34,812 bases of DNA from Mesorhizobium sp. (lineage in GTDB: Bacteria; Pseudomonadota; Alphaproteobacteria; Rhizobiales; Rhizobiaceae), in assembly GCF_005063415.1 (NCBI RefSeq), contig NZ_SUEG01000020.1, positions 1-34,812 of the forward strand. Reading direction: 5' to 3'. Made by a program: the position numbers and the translations under genes. The notes beneath the pieces are model-generated. The model made no database searches and was not told where the DNA came from. It was given only the letters and a program-made list of their open reading frames with translations. Shown here in pieces: positions 23,834 through 32,526 of this stretch (within the stretch, counting starts at the first letter, position 1; each line of letters begins with the position of its first letter).

Positions 23834-24775
23834 TCAGCTGCCGAGGATCGCGCCTTTGATCTGCGCGATGTTGTTGTGCATCAGGTCGATATAGGTCGCG
23901 GCCGGGCCGTCGGGCTGCGACAGCGCATCGGAATAGAGCGTGCCGCCCACCTTGATGCCGGTCTCGCTGGCGATCTGCTCGATCAGCCGCGGGTTGGTGA
24001 TGTTCTCGACGAAGATCGCCGCCGCCTTGTCCTGTTTCACCTGGCTGACCAGCTTGGCGACGTCGGCGGCGGAAGGCTCCGACTCGGTCGACACGCCTTC
24101 CGGGGCCAGGAACGTCAAGCCGTAGGCCTTCTCGAAATAGCCGAAGGCGTCGTGTGAGGTAATGACGACGCGCTTGTCTTGCGGGATCGACTGGATCGCC
24201 GCCTGCACTTCGCCCTCGAGTGCATCGAGCTTTTGCGTATAGGCGGCTGCATTGGCCTTGTAGCTGTCGCAACCCGCAGCGTCGGCCGTGCAGAACGCGT
24301 CGGCGATGTTCTTCACATAGATCCTGGCATTGGCGATCGACTGAAAGGCATGCGGATCGGTGACCGTCTTGCCGCCATCGGTTTCCGCGCCTTCGGCGGC
24401 ATCGGCCTCGGCGAATTCAGGTTTGAAATTGATCGGCGTGACCCCCTTGGTCAGCACGGCAATCGAAGCCTTGGTGGCGCTGGCGTCGACCAGGCGCTGC
24501 AGAAAACCTTCGAAATGCAGGCCGTTGACCAGCACGATGTCGGCCTTGGCCATCGCCACCGCATCGGCGGGGCTCGGCTCGTAGACGTGGGCGTCGCCGT
24601 CCGGCCCGACGATGGTGGTCAGATCGATGCGGTCGCCGCCGATATTTTTGGCGAAATCGGCGATGATCGTGAAGCTGGCGACCACTTTCAACGGCTCAGC
24701 AAAGGCCGACGACGCGCCAAGGGCCGTTAATGTTATAACGCTCACTGCCAAAGCGGCGCGGATCGATTTCAGCAT
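23834..24775 (-). CDS. Zinc ABC transporter substrate-binding protein (ZnuA/AztC-like)
   Basis: 313 residues with a Sec signal peptide (MLKSIRAALAVSVITLTALG, then ASSAFAEP). Cluster A-I metal-binding protein: metal ligands are expected at the His of DGDAHVYEPSPADA, of DPHAFQSIANA and of TSHDAFGYF, and the Asp of LYSDALS. The pair of Cys in FCTADAAGC is likely disulfide-bonded. Instead of the long His-rich loop of classical ZnuA it has an acidic loop (FAEADAAEGAETDGG), closer to AztC-type proteins. It captures Zn2+, or possibly Mn2+, in the periplasm for the permease encoded upstream. Last gene of a three-gene operon with a 34-bp gap after the permease gene. Confidence 0.9.
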   Translation of the reverse strand: MLKSIRAALAVSVITLTALGASSAFAEPLKVVASFTIIADFAKNIGGDRIDLTTIVGPDGDAHVYEPSPADAVAMAKADIVLVNGLHFEGFLQRLVDASATKASIAVLTKGVTPINFKPEFAEADAAEGAETDGGKTVTDPHAFQSIANARIYVKNIADAFCTADAAGCDSYKANAAAYTQKLDALEGEVQAAIQSIPQDKRVVITSHDAFGYFEKAYGLTFLAPEGVSTESEPSAADVAKLVSQVKQDKAAAIFVENITNPRLIEQIASETGIKVGGTLYSDALSQPDGPAATYIDLMHNNIAQIKGAILGS

Positions 24776-24809
24776 GGACAGGTCTCCTAGTTGGGGATCG
24801 GGGTAGGGA

Positions 24810-25688
24810 TCAGGCAGTTCTGTGGCGGTGATGGACGATGCGGGCTCGCAGGATGCCGCGCGTGCCGAACAGGATCGAAGCGAAATAGACGACGCCGGCG
24901 GACAGGATGATGGCCGGGCCGGAGGGCAATGACGCATGGTAGGACAACAGCAGCCCGGCAATGCAGGAGGCAAAGCCGATCACTGTGGCCAGCACGCACA
25001 TCGGCTCGACGCGCGAGGTCCAGAAACGGGCGGCGGCCGCCGGCAGCATCATCAGCCCGACCGACAGCAAGGTGCCGAGCGCCTGGAAACCACCGACGAG
25101 ATTGAGCACGACAAGGCCGAGAAAGATGAAATGCACCGGGCTGCCCATCCGGCTGACCGAGCGCAGGAACAAGGGGTCGAGGCATTCGGCGACCAGCGCC
25201 CGCCAGAAGATGGCGAGGCTGACCAGCGTCACCACGACGATGCCGCCGATCAGCGTCAGCGCCTCGTTGTTGAGCGCCAGTACGGTACCGAACAGCACAT
25301 GCATGAGATCGACGCTGGAGCCGCGGATCGACACCATAAGCACGCCGATCGCCAGCGAAATCAGATAGAAGGCCGCCATCGAGGCGTCCTCGCGCTGGAT
25401 GGTGAAGCGCGAGACGGCGCCGGCGCCGAGCGCCACGATGATGCCGGCGATCAGCCCGCCGACGGTCATCGGCAGGATCTCTAGGCCATAGAACAGGAAG
25501 CCGGCGGCAGCACCCGGCAGGATGGCATGGGCCATCGCGTCGCCGGACAGGCTCATGCGCCGCAGCATCAGGAACACGCCGACCGGGCAGGCGCCGAGCG
25601 ACAGCATCATCGAACCGGCGAGCGCCCGCTGCATGAAGGCGTAGTCGGCGAAAGGAGCGACGAAAAGACCGTAAAGCACGTCCATCAT
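24810..25688 (-). CDS. Zinc/manganese ABC transporter permease
   Basis: 292 residues with about eight hydrophobic segments, the ABC-3 (ZnuB/MntB/TroB) pattern. The conserved cytoplasmic coupling motif SLSGDAMAHAILPGAAAGFL lies near residue 46, and the core continues with LMVSIRGSSVDLMHVLFGTV and GLMMLPAAAARFWTS. It forms the transmembrane channel for the metal captured by the binding protein. Its ATG overlaps the ATPase stop in an ATGA arrangement, so the two are translated together. The C-terminus is basic and His-containing (RARIVHHRHRTA). Confidence 0.93.
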   Translation of the reverse strand: MMDVLYGLFVAPFADYAFMQRALAGSMMLSLGACPVGVFLMLRRMSLSGDAMAHAILPGAAAGFLFYGLEILPMTVGGLIAGIIVALGAGAVSRFTIQREDASMAAFYLISLAIGVLMVSIRGSSVDLMHVLFGTVLALNNEALTLIGGIVVVTLVSLAIFWRALVAECLDPLFLRSVSRMGSPVHFIFLGLVVLNLVGGFQALGTLLSVGLMMLPAAAARFWTSRVEPMCVLATVIGFASCIAGLLLSYHASLPSGPAIILSAGVVYFASILFGTRGILRARIVHHRHRTA

Positions 25689-26497
25689 GCCGCCCTCGGC
25701 CCGGAGCCGTGATGATGGTCGTGGTCGTGCAAGTGCTCGTGGCCACTGTGCTCGTGATCATGCTCGCCGGGCTCACACCACGGCGCGTTGTCCTCCCAGG
25801 CTTCGTGGAAGCGGCGCGCACGCAACAGATTCTCCGGCCGCAGCGTCTCCCTGGTCTCGCCCCAGGCGACCGGCTGGCGCGCCAGCAGCAGTGTTTCGGG
25901 GAAATTCTGCCGCACCAGATCGAGATCATGGACGACCACCATGATGGTGCGCTCCTCGCCATGCCAGCGTTTGATCAGCGCGATCAGGTCGCCGACGGTC
26001 TTCGTGTCGACCGCGTTGAACGGCTCGTCGAGCAGGATGAGCTCGGCATCCTGCAACAGCACGCGGGCAAACAGGGTGCGCTGCAGCTGGCCGCCCGACA
26101 ACGTGTCGATCGGCCGCTTCTCGAAACCGCCGAGGCCGACGGCCATCAGCGCCTTGCTGACCGAGTCGCGATCTTCCCTTGTATAGCGGCCGAGCATGCC
26201 GCGCCGCGGCCATAAGCCAAGCGAAACTAGGTCGACGACCCGGGCCGGAAAGGAGCGGTCCAGTTCCGATTGCTGCGGCAGGTAGGCGGCGCGCACGCCC
26301 GGCGCCCGGATCACCGCGCCGGCCATCGGCTTCAGGACGCCGACAATGCCCTTCATCAGCGTCGACTTGCCGGAGCCGTTGGCGCCGACGACCGCCGTCA
26401 ACGATCCCTTGCGGATCGTACCGTCGAGGTGGTGGACCGCCGGGTGGCTGTTGTAGCCCAGCGTCAGGTCGCGGAAGGTCAGGCAGGTTTGGCTCAT
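25685..26497 (-). CDS. Zinc ABC transporter ATPase with a His-rich C-terminal tail
   Basis: 270 residues. Walker A GANGSGKST near residue 37, Q-loop AAYLPQQSELD, signature DTLSGGQLQRTLFARVL, Walker B LILLDEPFNAVD and switch His in VVVHDLD: a complete ABC ATPase. The tail from about residue 245 contains ten His within some 20 residues (EHDHEHSGHEH and further), unusual for an ATPase and possibly a cytosolic zinc buffer or sensor. Starts: ATG at 26497 (MSQTCL) is the family start; an in-frame ATG at 26509 is possible. A Zur-box candidate lies 50 bp upstream. First gene of the operon. Confidence 0.93.
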   Translation of the reverse strand: MSQTCLTFRDLTLGYNSHPAVHHLDGTIRKGSLTAVVGANGSGKSTLMKGIVGVLKPMAGAVIRAPGVRAAYLPQQSELDRSFPARVVDLVSLGLWPRRGMLGRYTREDRDSVSKALMAVGLGGFEKRPIDTLSGGQLQRTLFARVLLQDAELILLDEPFNAVDTKTVGDLIALIKRWHGEERTIMVVVHDLDLVRQNFPETLLLARQPVAWGETRETLRPENLLRARRFHEAWEDNAPWCEPGEHDHEHSGHEHLHDHDHHHGSGPRAA

Positions 26498-26546
26498 GTG
26501 ACGATCCATGGGGCGACGATCGGTGCTGCAGGGGCGGATTCGATAT

Positions 26547-26564
26547 GTGATGTTATTACATTAG
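26547..26564 (-). promoter_or_regulatory. Zur box upstream of the zinc-importer operon
   Basis: GTGATGTTATTACATTAG is a near-palindrome that closely follows the GTAATGTTATAACATTAC-type Zur sites as I remember them from alphaproteobacteria. It lies 50 bp before the ATPase start. Repression by zinc-loaded Zur is expected, with expression under zinc limitation. No zur gene is in the window. Confidence 0.75.
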
Positions 26565-26709
26565 TCAACAAGCCAATCGGGCGGAATTGCGGCCGGGCCG
26601 TCATGTTGTGTGCTTTGGCTTGGCTCAAGAAGTTCCGCTCGAGCGACCTTGCTCCCGGCGAACCCCGCCCCTAAACAGGCGCAGCTGACAAGAGGAGAAG
26701 GAATATCCA

Positions 26710-27054
26710 ATGAGCATTCGTCGCATCGATGTGGGCCCGCGCATGAGCCAGATCGTCATCCACGGCAACACCGTCTATCTGGCCGGTCAGGTCGGCAAGC
26801 CGGGCGGAAACGTCGGCGCCCAGACAAGGGACATTCTGGCGGCGATCGACGAATTACTGGCCAAGGCCGGCACCGACAAGAGCACGATTCTGCAGGCGAT
26901 CATCTGGCTGGCCGACATGAGCACCTTCGCCGAGATGAACGCGGAGTGGGACAAGTGGATACCGCAAGGCCACACGCCGGCCCGCGCCACCGGCGAAGCG
27001 AAACTTGCCGGACCGGAATATCTGGTCGAGATTATTGTTACAGCGGCGATTTGA
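26710..27054 (+). CDS. RidA/YjgF-family protein
   Basis: 114 residues. RidA proteins form trimers and hydrolyse reactive enamine/imine intermediates from PLP enzymes or amino-acid oxidation. The chorismate-mutase-like fold shows VYLAGQVG near residue 22, AGTDKSTILQAIIWLADMST, and the late motif GHTPARATGEAKLAGPEYLV, in which RidA proper has an Arg contacting the carboxylate; here the nearest are PAR and ATGEAKLA, more like the YoaB-type subfamily, so imine deaminase activity is uncertain. AGAGGAGAAGG precedes the ATG. It is not clearly in an operon; a palindromic repeat follows. A role alongside amine and amino-acid oxidation in this region is plausible. Confidence 0.9.
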   Translation: MSIRRIDVGPRMSQIVIHGNTVYLAGQVGKPGGNVGAQTRDILAAIDELLAKAGTDKSTILQAIIWLADMSTFAEMNAEWDKWIPQGHTPARATGEAKLAGPEYLVEIIVTAAI

Positions 27055-27067
27055 GAATGCGGCTCTA

Positions 27068-27223
27068 ACCCTCCCCCTCGAGGGGAGGGTCGGCGAGTAG
27101 TCGAAGCGAAGCGGAGACTGCGAGACGGGGTGGGGTCGGCGAGGTTGCTCTGACCCCACCCCGCGTCACAAAATGCCGCCATGCGGCAATTTGCTCCGCG
27201 ACCCTCCCCTCAATGGGGAGGGT
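27068..27223. repeat. Compound palindromic repeat (three hairpins)
   Basis: Two similar hairpins, 27068-27090 and 27201-27223, each made of ACCCTCCCC and its inverse, flank a larger central one with arms of about 14 bp at 27124-27137 and 27152-27167 (GGGGTGGGGTC and its inverse). TGCCGC/GCGGCA adds a small stem. Mosaic GC-rich elements like this are common between genes in Mesorhizobium. It lies between convergent RidA and hutC genes and may end both transcripts. Confidence 0.8.
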
Positions 27224-27230
27224 CAGGAGC

Positions 27231-27992
27231 TTACCCCTGCGACGGCGTGAACCGCGCCACCAGCGTGTGGTTCTCTGACGCATAGGTGAACCGGACATGG
27301 GTGACGGGGTGCTCCGCGCTCCATGTCCGCCGCTCGATCACCAGGCACGGCGCGCCCGTCCCGATGTCGAGCGCCGCCGCGATATGCCTTTCGGCGGCAA
27401 CCGCACGGATGCGATGCTCGGCCGCACTCCATGGCACACGGCCGATCAGCCACGGACCGGGCGCCGTGTCGAAAAACGCCTCTTCGGCGGCCTCCGGCAC
27501 GGCAGCCAGGTTGATCAGCCGCTGCTCGTGGGCGAATGGCCGCTTGCCGGCGAAATGCCGGCATTCCAGCACCAGCACCGGCCCAGCGACGTCGAGTTCC
27601 AGCAGGGTGCGGTCGTCGGCGCTGCTGCGTCTTCTGTTTCGCGCCACGCGCTCATAGCGGTAAGGCAGGCCAAGCGCCTCGACCTCGATCCGGATGTCGT
27701 GGATTTCGAGAACGGCCGCCTGCGATTGCGGCCGGCGGACAAAGCTGCCCGAACGACGCCGGCGCTCGATTAGCCCGGCCTTGGCTAGCTGCGACAGCGC
27801 CTTGTTCACCGTCATGCGCGAACAATTGTATTCGGCCGTCAGTTCATGCTCGAACGGAATGCGGTGGCCGGGCGCCCAGGCGCCGGACAGGATCCGTTCG
27901 CTGATGTCCGACAGGATGCGCTGGTGCAGCGAAAGCGCCTCGCCGCCGTCCGCGCTTCCAGGATCCGCGCTTATTGTCTCGATCGTGCTCAT
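27231..27992 (-). CDS. hutC: Histidine-utilisation repressor HutC (GntR family)
   Basis: 253 residues. The GntR winged helix-turn-helix occupies about residues 20-88: LHQRILSDISERILSGAWAP, GHRIPFEHELTAEYNCSRMT, VNKALSQLAKAGLIERRRRS. The UTRA ligand domain follows (ILEIHDIRIEVEAL-like segment, LLELDVAGPVLVLECRH, FAHEQRLINLAAVP) and ends with THVRFTYASENHTLVARF, typical of HutC. Urocanate or a related intermediate is the known inducer of this family. Its ATG overlaps the hutF stop in an ATGA arrangement, so it is cotranscribed with hutF. A perfect palindrome at 29399-29410 is its probable operator. Confidence 0.93.
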   Translation of the reverse strand: MSTIETISADPGSADGGEALSLHQRILSDISERILSGAWAPGHRIPFEHELTAEYNCSRMTVNKALSQLAKAGLIERRRRSGSFVRRPQSQAAVLEIHDIRIEVEALGLPYRYERVARNRRRSSADDRTLLELDVAGPVLVLECRHFAGKRPFAHEQRLINLAAVPEAAEEAFFDTAPGPWLIGRVPWSAAEHRIRAVAAERHIAAALDIGTGAPCLVIERRTWSAEHPVTHVRFTYASENHTLVARFTPSQG

Positions 27993-29341
27993 GCCGAAAG
28001 CACCGTCATCACCTTGCGGAACCGCTCGGCAATAGCATCGCGCCTGGCATGCTGGCCGTCGCTGACCAGTTTCCTGCCATGCACCCAGACGCAATCGACC
28101 TTGGTGCCGTTGGCAAAAATCCAGGCGTCAAGGATTGCATCGCCCGTCTTGCCGGCCAGCGATGGATGCCTGCCGTCGAGCGAGACGAAATCGGCCGAGG
28201 CACCCGCGGCGATCCGCGAGGGGCCGGCGCCCAGCGCGGCACTGCCACCATCGAGCGCTGCATCGAACAAAGCACGGCCGGTCGAGCCGCCGGCCACCGC
28301 CAACACGTTGCGGGCGCGGTGAGCGAGGCGCTGTGAATATTCGAGTTGCCGCAACTCGTCCGGCAGGCCGATCAGTACGTTTGAATCCGAGCCGATGCCG
28401 AAGCAGCCGCCATGCCGCATGAACAGGGGCGCGGCAAAGGTGCCGTCGCCGAGATTGGCCTCAGTGATCGGGCAGAGGCCGGCAACGGCGCCGCTTTTCG
28501 CCATTTGCACCGTCTCGGTGTCGGTCATGTGGGTGGCGTGGATCAGGCACCAGCGCCGGTCGAACTTGGCATTGGCAAGCAGCCATTCGACCGGCCGCGC
28601 GCCGGACCAGGCAAGGCAGTCCTCGACTTCCTTCATCTGCTCGGCGATATGGATGTGGATCGGCCCCTCCGGCGCCATGACCGTGATGTTTTCCAGTTCC
28701 TCGGGTGTCACGGCACGCAGGCTGTGCGGGGCAATGCCAAGGACGCCTTGATTCAAGGTGCGAAGGGATTCGCGGCTTTTCTCAACAAGCCGCGAGAACT
28801 GGTTCACATCGTTGATGAACCGGCGCTGGCCTTCATTTGGCGCAGCGCCGCCGAAAGAGGAATGCGCGTAGAACACCGGCAGCAAAGTCAGCCCGATGCC
28901 TGTCTCGGACGCTGCACCAACGATGCGCTCCGCCATCTCGGCGATATTGGCATAGGGCCGGCCGTCGCGGTCGTGGTGTAAATAATGAAACTCGCCGACG
29001 CGCGAGAACCCGGCCTCCAGCATCTCGACATAGAGCTGGGCCGCGACCGCCTCGACCTGGTCCGGCGTCATCGCTAGCGCGACGCGGTACATCACCTCGC
29101 GCCAGCTCCAGAAACTGTCGGCGGAAGGCCCGCGCAATTCGGCAAGGCCGGCCATGCCGCGCTGGAAGGCGTGGCTGTGCAGGTTCGGCATGGCGGGCAA
29201 GAGGATGGCATGGCGCTCGTCGCCAGGCAGAGGCGAGGTATTCGCCTCGACCGTGGCGATCCTGCCGTCGGAGATAACGATCCGCACATTGCTGTGCCAG
29301 CCGTCGGGCAGAAGCGCCTGTTCCGCAAAGATTGCCGTCAC
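27989..29341 (-). CDS. hutF: Formimidoylglutamate deiminase
   Basis: 450 residues from a GTG at 29341, an amidohydrolase-superfamily enzyme that converts N-formimidoyl-L-glutamate to N-formylglutamate and ammonia. Metal ligands: PNLHSHAFQRG near residue 55 (HxH), HIHIAEQMKEVEDC (His and Gln pocket), CLIHATHMTDTET and IGSDSNVLIGL (Asp). The GTG start gives VTAIFAEQALLPDGW, the usual family start, with TGGAG at a good distance; an in-frame ATG at 29368 would add nine residues. It uses the five-step hut route through formylglutamate; hutG and hutU are not in the window. It shares the HutC-type palindrome with the divergent hutI. Confidence 0.95.
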   Translation of the reverse strand: MTAIFAEQALLPDGWHSNVRIVISDGRIATVEANTSPLPGDERHAILLPAMPNLHSHAFQRGMAGLAELRGPSADSFWSWREVMYRVALAMTPDQVEAVAAQLYVEMLEAGFSRVGEFHYLHHDRDGRPYANIAEMAERIVGAASETGIGLTLLPVFYAHSSFGGAAPNEGQRRFINDVNQFSRLVEKSRESLRTLNQGVLGIAPHSLRAVTPEELENITVMAPEGPIHIHIAEQMKEVEDCLAWSGARPVEWLLANAKFDRRWCLIHATHMTDTETVQMAKSGAVAGLCPITEANLGDGTFAAPLFMRHGGCFGIGSDSNVLIGLPDELRQLEYSQRLAHRARNVLAVAGGSTGRALFDAALDGGSAALGAGPSRIAAGASADFVSLDGRHPSLAGKTGDAILDAWIFANGTKVDCVWVHGRKLVSDGQHARRDAIAERFRKVMTVLSA

Positions 29342-29398
29342 GTTTTTCTCCAAATCCCGGCCTGCCATGCGATGATAGCGCTTGCAGTGCCTTTTGAT

Positions 29399-29410
29399 AT
29401 GTATATACAT
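29399..29410. promoter_or_regulatory. HutC operator
   Basis: ATGTATATACAT is a perfect 12-bp palindrome in the 98-bp region between the divergent hutF-hutC and hutI-hutH units. HutC sites in other Proteobacteria centre on TGTATATACA, the core seen here. One site can control both promoters. Binding by the local HutC is inferred from this match and position. Confidence 0.8.
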
Positions 29411-29439
29411 AATCGCCACCGATTGAAACGGAAAAGATC

Positions 29440-30675
29440 ATGGCTGCACAGAGCAAAAGCCGGGCAGGGGAGCTTCGCCTCTGGCGCAATGCGCGGCTCG
29501 CGACCATGGCCGAAAGCAGCGCCGGGTCAGGCGTCGTCGAGCACGGTGCAATCGCCGTGCGCAATGGCCGGATCATCTATGCCGGGCCGGAAGCCGACAT
29601 GCCGGCAGCACTTAGCAAAGGCGCCGAGGCGACCGACTGCGAAGGCCGCTGGATCACGCCTGGCCTTATCGACTGCCACACCCATCTGGTCCATGCCGGC
29701 AACCGTGCCAATGAATTCGAGATGCGGCTGGCCGGCGCCACCTATGAGGAGGTTGCCAAGGCCGGCGGCGGCATCGTTTCCTCGGTCACGGCATTGCGCG
29801 CCGCGAGCGAGGACGAACTGGTCGCCCAGTCGCTGCCGCGCCTCGACGCGCTGATCGCCGAAGGCGTCACCACCGTCGAGATCAAATCCGGCTACGGCCT
29901 CGACCTCGAAAACGAGAAGAAGTCGCTGCGCGCCTCGCGACGGCTGGGCGGCGAGCGGCCGGTGACGGTCAGAACCACTTTCCTCGGCGCTCATGCGCTG
30001 CCTCCAGAAGCAAAAGGTGACAAGGACGCCTTTATCGATCTTGTCGCCAACGAGATTTTGCCGGCCGTCGCTGCCGATGGCCTGGCCGATGCCGTCGACG
30101 GTTTTTGCGAAGGCATTGCCTTTTGGCCCGAGCAGATTGCCCGCGTGTTCGATGCCGCGAAGGCGGCGGGGCTGCCGGTCAAGCTCCATGCGGACCAGCT
30201 GTCCAATCTGCACGGCGCCGAACTTGCGGCGCGCTATGGTGCGCTATCAGCCGACCACCTCGAATATACCGACGAGGCGGGTGCGGCGGCGATGGCGAAG
30301 GCCGGAACCATGGCGACCATCTTGCCCGGCGCCTACTACTTCATCCGCGAGACCAAGAAGCCGCCGATCACCCTGTTTCGCCAGCATGGCGTCAGGATGG
30401 CCGTTGCTACCGACAACAATCCCGGCACGTCGCCGCTGACCTCGCTGCTGCTGACCATGAACATGGCCGCGACGTTGTTCGGCCTGACCGTCGATGAATG
30501 CCTTGCCGGCGTTACGCGCGAAGCCGCCCGCGCGCTCGGGCTGCTTGGACAGACCGGTACGCTGGAGGCCGGAAAATCCGCCGATCTGGCGATCTGGAAC
30601 GTCGAGCGCCCGGCCGAGCTCGTCTACCGCATGGGCTTCAATCCGCTGCATGCCCGCATCTGGAGGGGACAATGA
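29440..30675 (+). CDS. hutI: Imidazolonepropionase
   Basis: 411 residues. Hydrolyses 4-imidazolone-5-propanoate to formimidoylglutamate, third step of histidine degradation, zinc- or iron-dependent amidohydrolase. Metal sites: [20 protein letters not shown] near residue 77 (HxH), [12 protein letters not shown] (His), [13 protein letters not shown] (His) and [14 protein letters not shown] (Asp with the DNNPGTSP loop typical of HutI). [11 protein letters not shown] lines the substrate pocket. It is divergent from hutF across the HutC site; the stop overlaps the hutH start by four bases (ATGA). Confidence 0.97.
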   Translation: MAAQSKSRAGELRLWRNARLATMAESSAGSGVVEHGAIAVRNGRIIYAGPEADMPAALSKGAEATDCEGRWITPGLIDCHTHLVHAGNRANEFEMRLAGATYEEVAKAGGGIVSSVTALRAASEDELVAQSLPRLDALIAEGVTTVEIKSGYGLDLENEKKSLRASRRLGGERPVTVRTTFLGAHALPPEAKGDKDAFIDLVANEILPAVAADGLADAVDGFCEGIAFWPEQIARVFDAAKAAGLPVKLHADQLSNLHGAELAARYGALSADHLEYTDEAGAAAMAKAGTMATILPGAYYFIRETKKPPITLFRQHGVRMAVATDNNPGTSPLTSLLLTMNMAATLFGLTVDECLAGVTREAARALGLLGQTGTLEAGKSADLAIWNVERPAELVYRMGFNPLHARIWRGQ

Positions 30676-32207
30676 CTGAACTCAAGCTAAGGCCAGGCAA
30701 TGCGGCGCTGGCCGATTGGCGCGCTATCTATCGCGGCGCCGCACTGAGGCTCGACGATGCCTGCCGCCCGAAGATCAAGGCCAGCGCCGAGGCCGTCGCC
30801 AGGATCGTTGCCAAGGGCGAGCCGGTCTATGGCATCAACACCGGCTTCGGCAAGCTGGCCAGCGTTCGCATCCCCGCCGCCGACCTCGAGACGCTGCAGC
30901 GAAACATCGTGCTGTCGCATGCCGCGGGCGTCGGCGAGCCGATGCCGCTGGCAATTTGCCGGCTGATGATGGCGCTGAAGCTGGCCAGCCTGGCCCAGGG
31001 CGCCTCCGGCGTGCGGCCGCGGACGATCGAACTGTTGGAAGCGATGCTGGCCAACAACGTCATTCCCGTGGTGCCGGCGCAGGGCTCGGTTGGAGCTTCC
31101 GGCGACCTCGCGCCGCTGTCGCACATGACCGCGGTGATGATCGGCGTCGGCGAATGTTTCACCCCACATGGCCGCTTTCCCGCCAAGGTCGCCTTTGTTT
31201 CGCACGGCCTGGAGCCGGTGACATTGGGCGCCAAGGAAGGCCTGGCGCTGCTCAACGGCACCCAGTTTTCGACCGCCTATGCGCTTGCCGCTTTGTTCGA
31301 GGCGGAAGTGCTCTACCAGTCGGCACTGGTCGCCGGCGCGCTGTCGACCGATGCCGCCAAGGGCTCCGACGCGCCGTTCGATCCACGCATCCATCTGCTC
31401 CGGAAGCATCGCGGCCAGATCGAGACGGCCGAGGCGTTGCGCAATTTGATGGCCGGCAGCGCCATCCGTGAATCGCACCGCGTCGGCGATGAGCGCGTGC
31501 AGGATCCGTATTGCTTGCGCTGCCAGCCGCAGGTAATGGGCGCCGCACTCGACGTGCTTCGCAAGGCCGCCGACATGCTCGCCACCGAGGCCAACGGCGT
31601 CACCGATAATCCGCTGATCTTTGCCGAGGATGACTCAGCACTTTCGGGCGGCAATTTCCACGCCGAGCCGGTGGCGTTCGCCGCCGACATGATCGCGCTC
31701 GCCGTCTGCGAGATCGGCTCGCTGTCGGAACGGCGCATCGCCATGCTGGTCGATCCGGCGCTGTCGGGCATGCCGGCCTTTCTCACGCCCAAGCCGGGTT
31801 TGAATTCCGGTTTCATGATCCCTCAGGTCACGGCGGCAGCACTGGTTTCTGAAAACAAGCAAAAAGCCTATCCGGCCAGCGTCGATTCGATCCCGACCTC
31901 GGCCAACCAGGAAGACCACGTCTCGATGGCGGCGCATGGGGCGCGCCGGCTGATCGGCATGGTCGAGAATGCGACGGCCGTCATCGGCATCGAATTGCTG
32001 GCCGCCACACAAGGTTGCGATTTCCATGCACCGCTGGCCTCGAGCGCGGCACTGGAGGCGGTGCGCCGGCTGGTCAGGACAGAGGTGCCGCATCTCGACA
32101 ACGACCGGCACTTCCACCCCGACATGGAGAAGGCGATCGCCATGGTACGCAGCGGCGCGGCGGTGGAAGCGGCAAACGCGGTAAAGCTGCCGGGAGTGAC
32201 GTCGTGA
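30672..32207 (+). CDS. hutH: Histidine ammonia-lyase
   Basis: 511 residues. Removes ammonia from L-histidine to give urocanate using the MIO cofactor, formed autocatalytically from Ala-Ser-Gly in [15 protein letters not shown] near residue 143. Other family motifs: [11 protein letters not shown] (with the catalytic Tyr), NLVLSH-like [52 protein letters not shown] and NQEDHVSM. The ATG overlaps the hutI stop (ATGA), so translation is coupled. A long palindromic repeat starts 43 bp downstream and probably ends the operon. hutU, needed for the next step, is not in the window. Confidence 0.97.
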   Translation: MTELKLRPGNAALADWRAIYRGAALRLDDACRPKIKASAEAVARIVAKGEPVYGINTGFGKLASVRIPAADLETLQRNIVLSHAAGVGEPMPLAICRLMMALKLASLAQGASGVRPRTIELLEAMLANNVIPVVPAQGSVGASGDLAPLSHMTAVMIGVGECFTPHGRFPAKVAFVSHGLEPVTLGAKEGLALLNGTQFSTAYALAALFEAEVLYQSALVAGALSTDAAKGSDAPFDPRIHLLRKHRGQIETAEALRNLMAGSAIRESHRVGDERVQDPYCLRCQPQVMGAALDVLRKAADMLATEANGVTDNPLIFAEDDSALSGGNFHAEPVAFAADMIALAVCEIGSLSERRIAMLVDPALSGMPAFLTPKPGLNSGFMIPQVTAAALVSENKQKAYPASVDSIPTSANQEDHVSMAAHGARRLIGMVENATAVIGIELLAATQGCDFHAPLASSAALEAVRRLVRTEVPHLDNDRHFHPDMEKAIAMVRSGAAVEAANAVKLPGVTS

Positions 32208-32250
32208 GGCCGTCGTCGCTGCATTACGCCGGCATGGGTCGTGTTCCGTC

Positions 32251-32410
32251 GCGCCCCCCTCTGTCCTGCCGGACATCTCCCCCTCCAGGGAGGAGATTGG
32301 CAGCTTCGGCCCTGCGTTCATTTCTGCAACGTTGGAGATTGGCGAAAGCAGTCGTGACCGCCAATCTCCCCACTAGAGGGGGAGATGTCCGGCAGGACAG
32401 AGGGGGGCGC
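32251..32410. repeat. Long palindromic intergenic repeat, copy 2
   Basis: Arms of 34 bp (32251-32284 and 32377-32410) are perfect inverted copies; an inner region of about 90 bp carries further inverted pieces (CCAATCTCCC and its inverse). It is the same family as 15418-15575, sharing the outer arm wording and a central CTGCAACGTTGG-like piece. The perfect arms suggest recent spread or conversion between arms. Confidence 0.88.
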
Positions 32411-32472
32411 TGTCCCGCTGACTTCACAGAAGGCAGCTCACGTAGCGTTTGGGTCGAAAAGGGAGCCTGAAA

Positions 32473-32498
32473 CAAAAAACCCGCCTCGGCGGGCGGGT
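32473..32498 (-). terminator. Intrinsic terminator, copy 1
   Basis: On the minus strand, a 7-bp stem (ACCCGCC/GGCGGGT) with a six-base loop is followed directly by TTTTTT. This is a textbook rho-independent terminator. No protein gene on the minus strand precedes it within the local region. Confidence 0.8.
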
Positions 32499-32526
32499 CG
32501 TTGGAGCCAATTAGCACCATACCCAA
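32473..32526 (-). ncRNA. Predicted small RNA, copy 1
   Basis: If transcription starts about 7 bases after the TATGCT box, a transcript of about 54 nt would begin near 32526 and stop at the hairpin ACCCGCC-CGCCGA-GGCGGGT with six U residues. The region contains no good ribosome-binding site. The prediction rests on promoter and terminator pattern plus duplication; no known RNA family is recognised. Confidence 0.35.

Noticed and set aside
27068-27223. The regularly placed hairpins as a CRISPR array.
   Set aside because: There are only two similar units, inverted within themselves, with no set of equal repeats and spacers and no cas genes.
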